DNA from: Metapseudomonas resinovorans DSM 21078
Lineage (GTDB): Bacteria; Pseudomonadota; Gammaproteobacteria; Pseudomonadales; Pseudomonadaceae
Assembly: GCF_000423545.1 (NCBI RefSeq)
Contig: NZ_AUIE01000021.1
Span: forward strand, 1 to 64,000
Length of the DNA stretch: 64,000 nucleotides
Direction of reading: 5' to 3'
Positions within the stretch are counted from its first letter, which is position 1. Each line of letters begins with the position of its first letter. A model generated the notes under the pieces. The model searched no databases, was not told the DNA's origin, and saw only the letters and a program-made list of their open reading frames with translations. The translations under genes were made by a program, and so were the position numbers. Shown here one piece after another: positions 47,601 through 55,843 of the stretch.

Positions 47601-48773
47601 GAATGTACCCGCTTCGCTCCCACCCTCAGAGCACGCCTCTACCACGAGACGCGCAGCCTGGAAGACCTGGGCCCCATGGACCTGCTGATCGTCAGCTACG
47701 GCCTGCTGCAGCAGGATAGCGAAGCCTTCACCGCGCGCCGCTGGACCAGCGCGGTGCTCGATGAGGCACAGGCGATCAAGAACGCCCAGACCAAGCGCTC
47801 CCAGGCAGCCATGGCCCTGCAGGCGGATTTCCGCATGGTAGCCACCGGCACCCCGCTGGAAAACCATCTTGGCGAACTCTGGAACCTGTTCCGCTTCATC
47901 AACCCGGGCCTTCTCGGTAGCCAGGAAAGCTTCTCGGCGCGCTTCACCACCCCCATCGAACAAGGTGATGCAGCCGCACGCAGGGCCCTCAGGAACCTGA
48001 TCCAACCCTTCATCCTGCGTCGCCTGAAGAGCCAGGTACTGGACGAGCTTCCACCCCGAACCGAGATCACCTACCGGGTGCCGCTCTCTACAGAAGAGGC
48101 GCACCTGTACGAGGCATTGCGCCAACAGGCCCTGGACAGCGTCAGCCAGCTCGACTCGAACGCCAGCCGCCCCCTGCAGGTACTCGCAGAGATCACCCGC
48201 CTGCGGCGCTTCTGCTGCCATCCCTCGCTATCAGTGCCCGGCAGCCCGCTACCGGGGAGCAAACTGCAAGCCTTCGCGGAAATCGCCGACGAGTTGCTGG
48301 AGAATGGTCACAAGGCACTGGTGTTCAGCCAATTCGTCGACCATCTGGAGATTGTTCGCGCCTGGCTCGAACAGAAAGGCATGCACTACCAGTACCTGGA
48401 TGGCGCCACACCGGCCAAGGAGCGCCAGAAGCGCATCGACGCTTTCCAGGCTGGCAACGGCGACCTCTTCCTCATCAGCCTCAAGGCTGGTGGCAGTGGA
48501 TTAAACCTGACGGCGGCCGACTATGTGATCCACCTCGACCCCTGGTGGAACCCGGCCGTCGAGGACCAGGCCAGCGACCGTGCCCACCGCATGGGCCAGC
48601 AGCGGCCGGTCACCATCTACCGCCTGGTGACCGAGAACACGATCGAAGAGCAGATCGTTGCCCTGCACCAGAAGAAGCGCGAGCTGGCGGACAGCTTGCT
48701 GGAGGGCGGTGAGCTGAGCGCCCGAATGGATGCAGACGCCTTGTTACGCTTGCTGCGCGGCGAGACGAACTGA
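44679..48773 (+). CDS. Orphan SNF2-family ATPase with a long N-terminal region
   Basis: A 1364-aa protein (ATG 44679; an in-frame TTG lies 6 bases earlier). The last 450 residues hold a Swi2/Snf2 motor: Walker A DDMGLGKT (K943), DEAQ box (1028-1031), GTPLENHLGELWNLF, then the second lobe with VFSQFVDHLEI, SLKAGGSGLNLTAADYV and DRAHRMGQQRPV. The first 860 residues match no domain I can name. They begin with a possible winged helix (about 10-100) followed by helical-repeat-like and beta-rich segments, and they lack a SWIM zinc cluster. It is a dsDNA translocase by family, possibly acting on chromatin, transcription or foreign DNA. It lies between a phosphoesterase and folA and has no partner gene of a known defence system. 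Confidence 0.85.
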   Translation: MNTPMLDIDALPHSGQALLYALATAFGGKGKTALLKLLQMRNVTTAGGWPISSEHMPDLLDTLEQLGWIYHEELPRGRFNNLAQEQRNRVLLHLMQSPHAASWLATLKASLPSRDTWQVPSKSQAQQELWLNLLSGDASAMLNSFQLLSRLLPLNQLQAIHPMHQLGADHWGKQLFDRLDGWIRELLLEDYLDLCNVHLAPTQPAYEWGLEAIQHLQEEGELHLQLLLQALWRGDWQRMESLGEHGYSLFREVISSLLTGNVQRSLELIREWLAGVRKQTGKRKLDLPPVLNHLYCLALIGAYEPGHRVALKQTLATGVKNNYGRAYPILQELFERLQGNSHRKSTLFIPTELNGFDSLMLALGLYWLDAPEARAPAWRQRLEDYCRTLGDAGYLWLAAEFDALLEAQFGLPRTLGHVHKDAALRPLLKLHERQEAWQQALQALSQLKPRSGDKAAPAKSARLAWFINLDRYMTRVEPREQKLSAKGQWSKGRVVALQRLAEEGDSIDFLNEQDRQAIRKIQVSANYYSDRYELPTDLALPALVGHPALFWMDRPDVRLELVAGQPGLHLQVEGECIQLRLAPESLVANSNLVIEKETPTRVLVYPISPELRQIAAIVGDGLSMPLSAKAQLIEAMGAIAPLLPIHSEIPELAAHLETVPADVRLYAHLLPLEAGLRLQLLVRPLTEGGWFRPGQGSRNLLGERDGKAVQVCRDLPAERELLERVLGACPGLARAESDGREWQLQHPEDALQVLCELQAQDDEWLQCVWPEGERMRIKARPGLSQLRLGLKQQGDWFMLQGGITLDDGKVLQLRQLLDLLKASPGRFIRLDDRDWLALSDNLRKHLEDLGQLAERVTDRGLQLSTLSAPLLETLANEAGAFEADKRWQEHLERLASMRRHQPQVPQTLRAQLRDYQQEGFYWLSRLAHWGVGACLADDMGLGKTIQILALLLERAAQGPQLVVAPTSVTLNWRAECTRFAPTLRARLYHETRSLEDLGPMDLLIVSYGLLQQDSEAFTARRWTSAVLDEAQAIKNAQTKRSQAAMALQADFRMVATGTPLENHLGELWNLFRFINPGLLGSQESFSARFTTPIEQGDAAARRALRNLIQPFILRRLKSQVLDELPPRTEITYRVPLSTEEAHLYEALRQQALDSVSQLDSNASRPLQVLAEITRLRRFCCHPSLSVPGSPLPGSKLQAFAEIADELLENGHKALVFSQFVDHLEIVRAWLEQKGMHYQYLDGATPAKERQKRIDAFQAGNGDLFLISLKAGGSGLNLTAADYVIHLDPWWNPAVEDQASDRAHRMGQQRPVTIYRLVTENTIEEQIVALHQKKRELADSLLEGGELSARMDADALLRLLRGETN

Positions 48774-48792
48774 GCCTGCCGGCAGCCTTGAC

Positions 48793-49305
48793 TCAACGCC
48801 TCTCCCAGACCTCGAAGGCGTAGGCGGGCGTGTCGGTCGTCGCCTCGTGCTCGATGCTGGAAGCCAGGCGCCAGTCCTGCTGCGACACTTCAGGGAAGTG
48901 AGCATCGCCTTCCGGGGCCAGCTCCACGCGGGTCAGGTAGAGGCGATCGGCCTGGGCCAAGCCCTCGGCGTACAGCTGGGCGCCGCCGATCAGCATCAGC
49001 TCCTCGGCCTCTTCCTCGCGCGCCCAGGCGGCAGCGCGTTCGATTGCGGCCTCCAGGCTGGGGAAGACTTCCGCCCCCTCCAGCACCAGTCCGCTCTGGC
49101 GGCTGACCACCAGATTGAGCCGGCCAGGCAGCGGGCGACCGAGGGAGTCCCAGGTCTTGCGGCCCATGATGATCGGCTTGCCGAGGGTCATGGCCTTGAA
49201 GTGCTTGAGGTCCGCCGGCAGGTGCCAGGGCAGTTGGTTATCACGGCCGATCACGCGGTTCTGCGCGAGGGCGGCGATCAGGCAGAGGGGCAGGGTCTTG
49301 TTCAT
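48793..49305 (-). CDS. folA: Dihydrofolate reductase FolA
   Basis: A 170-aa enzyme that reduces dihydrofolate with NADPH. LIAALAQNRVIGRDNQLPWHLPADLKHF carries the Met20-type loop (split over residues 9-36) and the catalytic aspartate. GRKTWDSLGRPLPGR binds NADPH, and IGGAQLYAEGL is the glycine-pair motif. It is convergent with the SNF2 gene, and thyA lies 6 kb away on the same strand. Confidence 0.97.
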   Translation of the reverse strand: MNKTLPLCLIAALAQNRVIGRDNQLPWHLPADLKHFKAMTLGKPIIMGRKTWDSLGRPLPGRLNLVVSRQSGLVLEGAEVFPSLEAAIERAAAWAREEEAEELMLIGGAQLYAEGLAQADRLYLTRVELAPEGDAHFPEVSQQDWRLASSIEHEATTDTPAYAFEVWERR

Positions 49306-49600
49306 GGCGGCGAGGATACCGACTGCCGCCTGCGAGAGAAAGCCAACGGAGGATGGGCACCGGCCGCTACGCGAATGGGTATCACGGTTCCCATCCAGCC
49401 CCTCCGCCATCGCCATTCGTCGACAAGCACCAACCTGACCAAAAGGTCAGGAACATGATTTCCAGATTTCGCTGAAGTAGGCCGTAAAACTGAGGAGATA
49501 GACGAAAAAGGCTGCACGAAAAATTGTATACAAAGTACTAGTCAATAGGCTTAGTAATTGTCTACAGTTGCCAGCACAATAACAAAACCGAGAGCCCACC
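49306..49600. promoter_or_regulatory. AT-rich regulatory region between folA and the purine permease
   Basis: This 295-base gap is clearly richer in A and T than the rest of the window from about 49440. TTGTATACAA (49524-49533) is a perfect 10-bp palindrome. TTGTCTACAG (49558-49567) is a related half-matching site 34 bases later. Both resemble the GTnnnAC-type sites of GntR/FadR-family regulators. Such a regulator could control the permease. No regulator gene is adjacent, and I could not fix a -35/-10 pair. Confidence 0.5.
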
Positions 49601-51136
49601 ATGACAGTCCCATCCGCAAGTCCGTCTCCGGTGCAACGCCCGGAAGACGAAAACCTCGGCATTGGAGCCAACCTCGCCTACGGTCTGCAGCATGTGCTGA
49701 CCATGTATGGCGGCATTGTCGCGGTACCCCTGATCATCGGCCAGGCTGCCGGGCTGTCGCCCGCAGACATCGGCCTATTGATCGCAGCCTCCCTGTTCGC
49801 CGGTGGCCTGGCCACCCTGCTACAAACCATCGGCCTCCCCTTCTTCGGCTGTCAGCTACCCCTGGTGCAAGGTGTGTCCTTCGCCGGCGTGGCGACCATG
49901 ATCGCCATCATCGGCAGCAACGGCGCCGGCGGCATCCCCGCTGTCTTGGGCGCGGTGATCGCAGCCTCGCTGATCGGCCTGCTGATCACCCCGGTGTTCT
50001 CGCGGATCACCAAGTTCTTCCCGCCGCTGGTGACCGGCATCGTGATTACCACCATCGGCCTCACGCTGATGCCTGTCGCGGCACGCTGGGCGATGGGCGG
50101 CAATAGCCAGTCGCCGGAGTTCGGCAGCATGGCCAACGTCAGCCTGGCCGCCTTCACCCTCGCGACCGTGCTGCTGCTGAGCAAGCTGGGCAGCTCGAGC
50201 ATCTCTCGCCTGTCGATCCTGCTGGCCATGGTCATCGGTACCGTGGTGGCCGTGTTCTTCGGCATGGCGGACTTCTCCAATGTGCTCGAAGGCCCGCTGG
50301 TCGCCCTGCCCACGCCGCTGCACTTCGGCATGCCGGAGTTCCATATCGCGGCAATCCTGTCGATGCTGATCGTGATCATCGTGACCCTGGTGGAAACCTC
50401 GGCCGACATCCTCGCCGTCGGCGAAATCATCGGTACCAAGGTCGACTCCAAGCGCCTGGGCAACGGCCTGCGCGCCGACATGATCTCCAGCTCCCTGGCG
50501 CCGCTGTTCGGCTCCTTCACCCAGAGCGCCTTCGCCCAGAACGTCGGCCTGGTGGCCGTGACCGGCGTGAAGAGTCGCTACGTCGTGGCCAGTGCGGGCC
50601 TGATCCTGGTCACCCTCGGCCTGCTGCCAGTGATGGGTCGCCTGATCGCCGCCGTGCCCACCTCGGTTCTGGGTGGCGCGGGCGTGGTGCTGTTCGGCAC
50701 CGTGGCTGCCTCCGGTATCCGCACGCTGGCGCAGGTGGACTACCGCAACAACATGAACCTGATCATCGTCGCCACCTCGATCGGCTTCGGCATGATCCCG
50801 ATCGCCGCGCCGACCTTCTACCACCACTTCCCGGCCTGGTTCGAAACCATCTTCCACTCCGGCATCAGCTCGGCCGCCATCATGGCCATCGCGCTGAACC
50901 TCATCTTCAACCACTTGAAGGCCGGCAACTCGGACCAGCAGTCGGTATTCGTCGCCGCCAGCGAGCGCACCCTGCGCTACCAGGACATCGCCGCCCTGCA
51001 CGAGGGGGACTATTTCCGCGACGGCAAGCTGTATGACTGCGACGGCAACGAAGTCAAGGTAACCGGCCAGGATGATCACCACGACGCGCCACCCACACCG
51101 AGGGTGAAGGTCGCGGCCAGTTCCCACAGCCATTGA
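49601..51136 (+). CDS. NCS2 nucleobase permease, urate/xanthine type
   Basis: A 511-aa inner-membrane symporter of the same NAT/NCS2 family as 42691, but of a different branch. Its signature is QNVGLVAVTGVKSRYVV, as in urate and xanthine permeases such as UacT or PucJ/K. QHVLTMYGGIVAVPLIIG is the first-helix motif. It has a hydrophilic C-terminal extension of about 60 residues that ends in a histidine-rich SHSH. CGAGAGCCCACC precedes the ATG with no strong AGGAG. The AT-rich upstream region with palindromes suggests substrate control. Confidence 0.87.
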   Translation: MTVPSASPSPVQRPEDENLGIGANLAYGLQHVLTMYGGIVAVPLIIGQAAGLSPADIGLLIAASLFAGGLATLLQTIGLPFFGCQLPLVQGVSFAGVATMIAIIGSNGAGGIPAVLGAVIAASLIGLLITPVFSRITKFFPPLVTGIVITTIGLTLMPVAARWAMGGNSQSPEFGSMANVSLAAFTLATVLLLSKLGSSSISRLSILLAMVIGTVVAVFFGMADFSNVLEGPLVALPTPLHFGMPEFHIAAILSMLIVIIVTLVETSADILAVGEIIGTKVDSKRLGNGLRADMISSSLAPLFGSFTQSAFAQNVGLVAVTGVKSRYVVASAGLILVTLGLLPVMGRLIAAVPTSVLGGAGVVLFGTVAASGIRTLAQVDYRNNMNLIIVATSIGFGMIPIAAPTFYHHFPAWFETIFHSGISSAAIMAIALNLIFNHLKAGNSDQQSVFVAASERTLRYQDIAALHEGDYFRDGKLYDCDGNEVKVTGQDDHHDAPPTPRVKVAASSHSH

Positions 51137-51139
51137 CCA

Positions 51140-51169
51140 GAAAGGCCGGCGCCCAGCGCCGGCCTTTCT
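51140..51169 (+). terminator. Rho-independent terminator after the purine permease
   Basis: AGAAAGGCCGGCGC-cca-GCGCCGGCCTTTCT is a nearly perfect stem with a short T-rich tail (TTTCTCTTG). Confidence 0.8.
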
Positions 51170-51232
51170 CTTGATGAAGGGGCAGCCCGCAGCGGCTATC
51201 CTCACGGCTCACCCTTGGCCAAGAGGCCCTTC

Positions 51233-52621
51233 GTGAGCGATACCAGCCCTACCTCCCTTTCCCGCCTCGACCAACTCTGGCTGACCGAGGCCATCCGCCT
51301 GCGTGAAGAACATGCCGGCCCACTCGAAGATGCCGAAGCCAATCGCCGCGCCAACGCCGCCGGCGGCGACCTGGGGCAACGCATCCAGGCCCGCGCCCTC
51401 TGGCTGGCCCAGCGCGACGGTCAGGCACAGGCCCTGCAGCATTGGCGCCAGGGCGCCCGGCTCGCAGTCCTGCTGCTGGTGGTGCTGGCGCTGGTCAGCG
51501 GCACCGGAGCGGCCTTTGCCGCCTTGGGTGACGGCCAACGCCCGGTCAACCTGTTCTGGGCCCTGGGCACCCTGCTCGGACTGCACGTACTGACGCTATT
51601 GGGCTGGGCCTTGTCTTTCGCCCTCGGCAGCAGCGCCAGCGCGCTTGGCCGGCTCTGGCTCTGGACGAGCGGCAAGCTGGCTCGCGACGCACAAGCCGCA
51701 CACCTGGCCCCGGCCCTGCTCCTGCTGCTGCAGCGCCAGGGACTGACCCGCTGGGGCCTGGGCGCGCTGGTCCATGGCGCCTGGCTGCTGGCGCTGAGCA
51801 GCGCCCTGATGGTGCTGTTGCTGCTGCTTGCCACCCGCCGTTACGGTTTCGTCTGGGAAACCACCATCCTCGGCAGCGACACCTTCGTCTTCCTCACCCA
51901 GGCGCTGGGCGCCCTGCCCGGCCTGCTCGGCTTCAGCCTGCCGGATGCCGAAACCATCCGCACGAGCAGCAGCGTGGTCGGCGCGGAGCCTGCACGCCAG
52001 GCCTGGTCGGGCTGGCTGCTGGGCGTCACCTTCACCTACGGCCTGCTGCCACGCTTGCTGCTCGCGCTGTTCTGCCTGTGGCGCTGGACGCAGGGGCGCG
52101 CGCGCCTGAATCTGGATCTCGGCCTGCCCGGTTACAGCTTGCTGCGCGAGCGCCTGCAGCCGGCCAGCGAGCGCCTGGGCGTCTTTGATGCGGCGCCCGC
52201 CGAACTGATGGAACCTCAGGCGGGAAGCCTGAACGGCGAGAGCCAGGGCGCGCTGCTGGTGGCCATCGAACTGGATGACCGCCGCCCCTGGCCACCGGCC
52301 CTGCCCAAGGGTGTAGGCGATGCCGGCGTGCTGGACAGCCGTGAGCAACGCCAGCGTCTGCTGGACCAACTCAGCCGCTTCCCGCCGGAGCGCCTGGCGG
52401 TGGCCTGCGACCCGCGTCGGTCGCCGGACCGCGGCACCCTGGCACTGATTGGTGAACTGGCGCGCAGCGCCGCGCAAACCCGCGTCTGGCTGCTGCCCCC
52501 ACCATCCGGCGAAGCCCTCGACAGCCAGCGCCTGGAGGACTGGCACCAGGCGCTCGATAGCCTGGCCCTGCCGCATGCCCAAGGGGCGCCGATGAACTGG
52601 CTGGAGACTGGCCATGACTAA
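51233..52621 (+). CDS. DUF2868 membrane protein
   Basis: A 462-aa protein of the DUF2868 family. An N-terminal helical cytoplasmic part (about 1-75) is followed by paired helices near 78-100 (LLLVVLALVSGTGAAFAAL) and 107-135, another near 175-200, and one near 255-285. The C-terminal 170 residues are soluble and look like a folded domain (RRSPDRGTLALIGELARSAAQTRVWLL contains a conserved-looking block). I chose GTG 51233 because AAGAGG lies 6 bases upstream; the TTG at 51215 is the alternative. It overlaps the GTPase gene by 8 bases, so the two almost certainly act together. Function unknown. Confidence 0.82.
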   Translation: MSDTSPTSLSRLDQLWLTEAIRLREEHAGPLEDAEANRRANAAGGDLGQRIQARALWLAQRDGQAQALQHWRQGARLAVLLLVVLALVSGTGAAFAALGDGQRPVNLFWALGTLLGLHVLTLLGWALSFALGSSASALGRLWLWTSGKLARDAQAAHLAPALLLLLQRQGLTRWGLGALVHGAWLLALSSALMVLLLLLATRRYGFVWETTILGSDTFVFLTQALGALPGLLGFSLPDAETIRTSSSVVGAEPARQAWSGWLLGVTFTYGLLPRLLLALFCLWRWTQGRARLNLDLGLPGYSLLRERLQPASERLGVFDAAPAELMEPQAGSLNGESQGALLVAIELDDRRPWPPALPKGVGDAGVLDSREQRQRLLDQLSRFPPERLAVACDPRRSPDRGTLALIGELARSAAQTRVWLLPPPSGEALDSQRLEDWHQALDSLALPHAQGAPMNWLETGHD

Positions 52622-53984
52622 GCCACTGAAGTTGGCCGTGGTCGGCCACACCAACGTGGGCAAGACCTCGCTGCTGCGCACGCTGCTGCGCGACCGCGCG
52701 TTTGGCGAGGTATCCCATCGCCCCAGCACCACGCGCCGTGTGGAAGGTGCGCGGCTGTCGGTGGAGGGCCAACCGCTGCTGGAACTCTACGACACCCCCG
52801 GCCTGGAAGACGCCATCGCCCTGCTGGACCACCTGGAGCGGTTGGAACGTCCTGGCGAGCGCCTGGATGGCCCCGCCCGACTCGCCCGCTTCCTCGATGG
52901 CAGCGAGGCGCGCCAACGCTTCGAACAGGAGGCCAAGGTGCTGCGGCAACTGATGGCCTCCGACGCCGGGCTCTATGTGATCGACGCCCGCGAGCCGGTG
53001 CTGGCCAAGTACCGCGATGAGCTGACGGTACTCGCCATGTGCGGTCGCCCCTTGCTACCCGTGCTGAACTTCGTCGCCGTCGAAGGCCACCGCGAAGCGG
53101 ATTGGCGCGAGGCCCTGGCTCGCCTCGGCCTGCACGCCCTGGTGCGCTTCGACAGTGTGGCGCCGCCGCTGGATGGCGAGCAGCGGCTCTATGACAGTCT
53201 GGCCCTGCTGCTGGAGCGGGCCCGCCCGCAGCTGCAGCGACTGGTGGACGACCATCAGGCACAGCGTCGCCTGCGCCTGGAGGCCGGCAGCCGGCTGATC
53301 GCGGAGCTGCTGCTGGACGTAGCGGCCTGCCGGCGCAGCGTGCCGGCGCAGGACGCCGCCCTGCAGGCCGCCACCGAGGCCTTGCGCCAGCAGGTGCGCC
53401 AGCGCGAACAACGCTGCGTGGAAGCCCTGCTGCGGCTCTATGCCTTTGGCCAGGATGACGCCTCCGCCAGCGAACTGCCGCTGCTGGGAGGACGCTGGGG
53501 TGATGACCTGTTCAACCCGGAAACCCTCAAGCAGCTTGGCGTGCGCCTGGGCGGTGGCATGGCGGCTGGTGCGGCTGCCGGTGCGGGTGTCGACCTCCTG
53601 GTGGGCGGTCTCACGCTCGGTGCCGCGGCTGCGCTGGGCGCCCTGGCCGGTGGCGCCTGGCAGACCTTTGGCCACTACGGCGAACGCCTGTTGGGCAAGA
53701 TCAAGGGACAGCGAGAGCTGACAGTGGACGACGCAATCCTGCGTCTCCTGGCCCTGCGTCAGCGCAAGCTTCTGGCAGCACTGGATGCCCGTGGGCACGC
53801 TGCGTTCGAGGCCGTGCGCATCGATACGCCAGAAGAGAAACAGTGGCGAGAAGGCAAGCTGCCAGCCGTGCTGGCCAAGGCTCGCGCCCATCCGGAATGG
53901 TCGTCGCTGAATCCTGGCGCGGAGTTGGAGCAGGCAGAGCGCCAGGGTTGGGTTGCCACCCTGGCGGAAGGTTTGCGGCCCTGA
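52614..53984 (+). CDS. DUF3482 GTPase
   Basis: A 456-aa protein with an Era-like GTPase domain at its N-terminus: G1 GHTNVGKTS (about residues 10-18), a threonine switch (PSTTRRVEG), G3 DTPGLEDAI (near 62) and a shortened G4 region near VLNFVAVEG, where a canonical NKxD is not seen. The C-terminal part has a Gly-Ala-rich hydrophobic hairpin (GGGMAAGAAAGAGVDLLVGG and onward, about residues 313-350), which could insert in a membrane. DUF3482 is found next to DUF2868 in many proteobacteria. The pair probably forms a membrane-bound GTPase complex whose task is not known. Confidence 0.85.
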   Translation: MTKPLKLAVVGHTNVGKTSLLRTLLRDRAFGEVSHRPSTTRRVEGARLSVEGQPLLELYDTPGLEDAIALLDHLERLERPGERLDGPARLARFLDGSEARQRFEQEAKVLRQLMASDAGLYVIDAREPVLAKYRDELTVLAMCGRPLLPVLNFVAVEGHREADWREALARLGLHALVRFDSVAPPLDGEQRLYDSLALLLERARPQLQRLVDDHQAQRRLRLEAGSRLIAELLLDVAACRRSVPAQDAALQAATEALRQQVRQREQRCVEALLRLYAFGQDDASASELPLLGGRWGDDLFNPETLKQLGVRLGGGMAAGAAAGAGVDLLVGGLTLGAAAALGALAGGAWQTFGHYGERLLGKIKGQRELTVDDAILRLLALRQRKLLAALDARGHAAFEAVRIDTPEEKQWREGKLPAVLAKARAHPEWSSLNPGAELEQAERQGWVATLAEGLRP

Positions 53985-53999
53985 AATCGGGCCCGGCGG

Positions 54000-54998
54000 T
54001 CAGCGGCCGCCGGCCTCGATAAGGATGCGGTCGGCACTGCACTCGCTGCGGTCACGCGCGCGACGCTCGGCGAACTGGCCATCGACCACCCCGACCAGAC
54101 TGTCAGCCGGCTTCAGCTCACGAGGCAGCGAGACGCGAACTTCCTGCAGGTACTTGCCGCTGCAGATAAGCAGGAAGTTGTTCTGTGCATCGCGGCTGCC
54201 GAAGTCCTTTTCCACGCGCTCGTAGAAGGCGCGCTTCGAAATGGCACCACCGATGTTGGTGACGATGTACTGGCCCGCCGCCGATTGGTCGAGCTGCCGC
54301 ACCAGGTCCACCGCGCGGCGGAAGTAGGCGTCGTCGTCCATCTGGGTCTGGCAGATGCCGTGCTTGTCCCACTGGTAACGGCCGAAGCTGGTGCCGTAGC
54401 GGAAGTTCGGCATCCAGGGGCGGACGTAGGCCAGTGTGTCGCCGCTGAGCTTCATCTCTGGCCCGGCGCAGTGGCCGTAGTCCTTACCGCAAGACTGGCG
54501 ATTGGGCCAGAGGCCATGCAGGGTCAGGTGGGAGATTTGCAGCTCACCGGAATCCAGGCCTTCGCACTCAGGCTTCTTGCCCTTGTAGCGGGCATGTTCA
54601 CAAAAGCCCGGCTGCCAGGTGGCGGCCAACACGTAGCTGTCGTGCTGGTCCGGCACGTTGCAGGCGCCAGCGCTCTCTCCGGAGGCGGCAGACTTGCCCG
54701 TATTGAACGCAAGCCCCTCGGCCGAGCCGCAGTCGGCAGACACCCAGCGCAATGGCGTGTCACTGCCCGGAACGCGGATACGTAGCCAGTCGTACTCGCG
54801 CTTGTTCACCTCCACCACCTCGTAACGCTGGCCCGGCTGCACCTTGAGGTCGTCCGGGTTGGTCTGCTTGCGGATGGACTGGAAGGCTTCGCAATGCTGG
54901 CGGGCCACGAAGCTGCCCTGGGCAGGCTCGGCCCAGGCGGAAACGCTCGACCATACACCGACAAGGCCGGCGAGCAGTGCCGCAAAGGGGGCTTTCAT
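54000..54998 (-). CDS. RNase T2-family protein with SH3-like N-terminal domain
   Basis: A 332-aa exported protein (signal peptide about residues 1-23, ending SAWA). Residues about 50-95 look like a bacterial SH3 domain (GQRYEVVEVNKREYDWLRIR). The T2 domain follows with CAS I HLTLHGLWPN (H161) and CAS II RYQWDKHGIC (H213). In known T2 enzymes the CAS II position before the aromatic residue is a catalytic glutamate, as in E. coli RNase I; here it is Q209 (codon CAG). The many cysteines fit disulfides in the periplasm. Activity may be lost or changed. It is minus-strand, downstream of thyA by 50 bases. Confidence 0.85.
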   Translation of the reverse strand: MKAPFAALLAGLVGVWSSVSAWAEPAQGSFVARQHCEAFQSIRKQTNPDDLKVQPGQRYEVVEVNKREYDWLRIRVPGSDTPLRWVSADCGSAEGLAFNTGKSAASGESAGACNVPDQHDSYVLAATWQPGFCEHARYKGKKPECEGLDSGELQISHLTLHGLWPNRQSCGKDYGHCAGPEMKLSGDTLAYVRPWMPNFRYGTSFGRYQWDKHGICQTQMDDDAYFRRAVDLVRQLDQSAAGQYIVTNIGGAISKRAFYERVEKDFGSRDAQNNFLLICSGKYLQEVRVSLPRELKPADSLVGVVDGQFAERRARDRSECSADRILIEAGGR

Positions 54999-55048
54999 GG
55001 AGACTCCTGACTGGAGATGCCGGGGCAAGGAGCACCCGGCACGGCGGA

Positions 55049-55843
55049 TCAGACGGCGACCGGGGCCTTGATGTGCGGGTGCGACTGGTAGCCCACCAAC
55101 TCGAAATCCTCGAACGTGAAGGCAAAAAGGTCTTTCACGGCCGGGTTGAGCTTCATCGTCGGCAGCGGCAGCGGCTCGCGGGTGAGCTGCAGGTCGGTCT
55201 GCTCGATGTGGTTGGCGTACAGGTGGCAGTCGCCACCGGTCCAGATGAACTCGCCGGGCTCCAGGTCGCACACCTGGGCCACCATCAGGGTCAGCAGCGC
55301 GTAGCTGGCGATGTTGAACGGCACCCCGAGGAAAATATCCGCGGAGCGCTGGTAGAGCTGGCAGCTCAACTTGCCGTTGGCCACGTAGAACTGGAACAGC
55401 GCGTGGCAGGGCGGCAGGGCCATCTCGTCCACCAGTGCCGGGTTCCAGGCAGAAACGATCAGCCGGCGCGAGTCCGGGCTTTTCTTGATCATTTCCACGA
55501 CCTTGGCGATCTGATCGATGGACTCCCCGTTGGGCGCCGGCCAGGAGCGCCACTGGTAGCCATAGACCGGCCCCAGGTTGCCCTCTTCGTCGGCCCATTC
55601 ATCCCAGATGGAGACGCCGTTGTCCTTCAGGTACTTGATGTTGGTGTCGCCCTGAAGGAACCACAGCAGCTCATGGATGATGGATTTGAGGTGGCACTTC
55701 TTGGTGGTCACCATAGGGAAACCATCGGCCAGATCGAAGCGCATCTGGTGGCCGAACACGCTGTAGGTGCCCGTGCCGGTGCGGTCGCTCTTGAAGGTGC
55801 CGGTCTCGCGCACGCGGCGCATCAGGTCAAGGTACTGTTTCAT
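55049..55843 (-). CDS. thyA: Thymidylate synthase ThyA
   Basis: A 264-aa enzyme that makes dTMP from dUMP with methylene-tetrahydrofolate. The catalytic cysteine is C146 in [33 protein letters not shown] near the start, [16 protein letters not shown] and the C-terminal IKAPVAV are conserved. Its ATG overlaps the lgt stop by one base. Its product dihydrofolate is the FolA substrate. Confidence 0.98.
   Translation of the reverse strand: MKQYLDLMRRVRETGTFKSDRTGTGTYSVFGHQMRFDLADGFPMVTTKKCHLKSIIHELLWFLQGDTNIKYLKDNGVSIWDEWADEEGNLGPVYGYQWRSWPAPNGESIDQIAKVVEMIKKSPDSRRLIVSAWNPALVDEMALPPCHALFQFYVANGKLSCQLYQRSADIFLGVPFNIASYALLTLMVAQVCDLEPGEFIWTGGDCHLYANHIEQTDLQLTREPLPLPTMKLNPAVKDLFAFTFEDFELVGYQSHPHIKAPVAV

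Noticed and set aside
49447-49671. A 74-codon minus-strand frame in the AT-rich region
   Set aside because: It overlaps the start of the permease and has no ribosome site or domain.
54999-55598. N-terminal extension of the RNase T2 frame into thyA
   Set aside because: The extension overlaps thyA on the same strand. A clear signal peptide begins at 54998.
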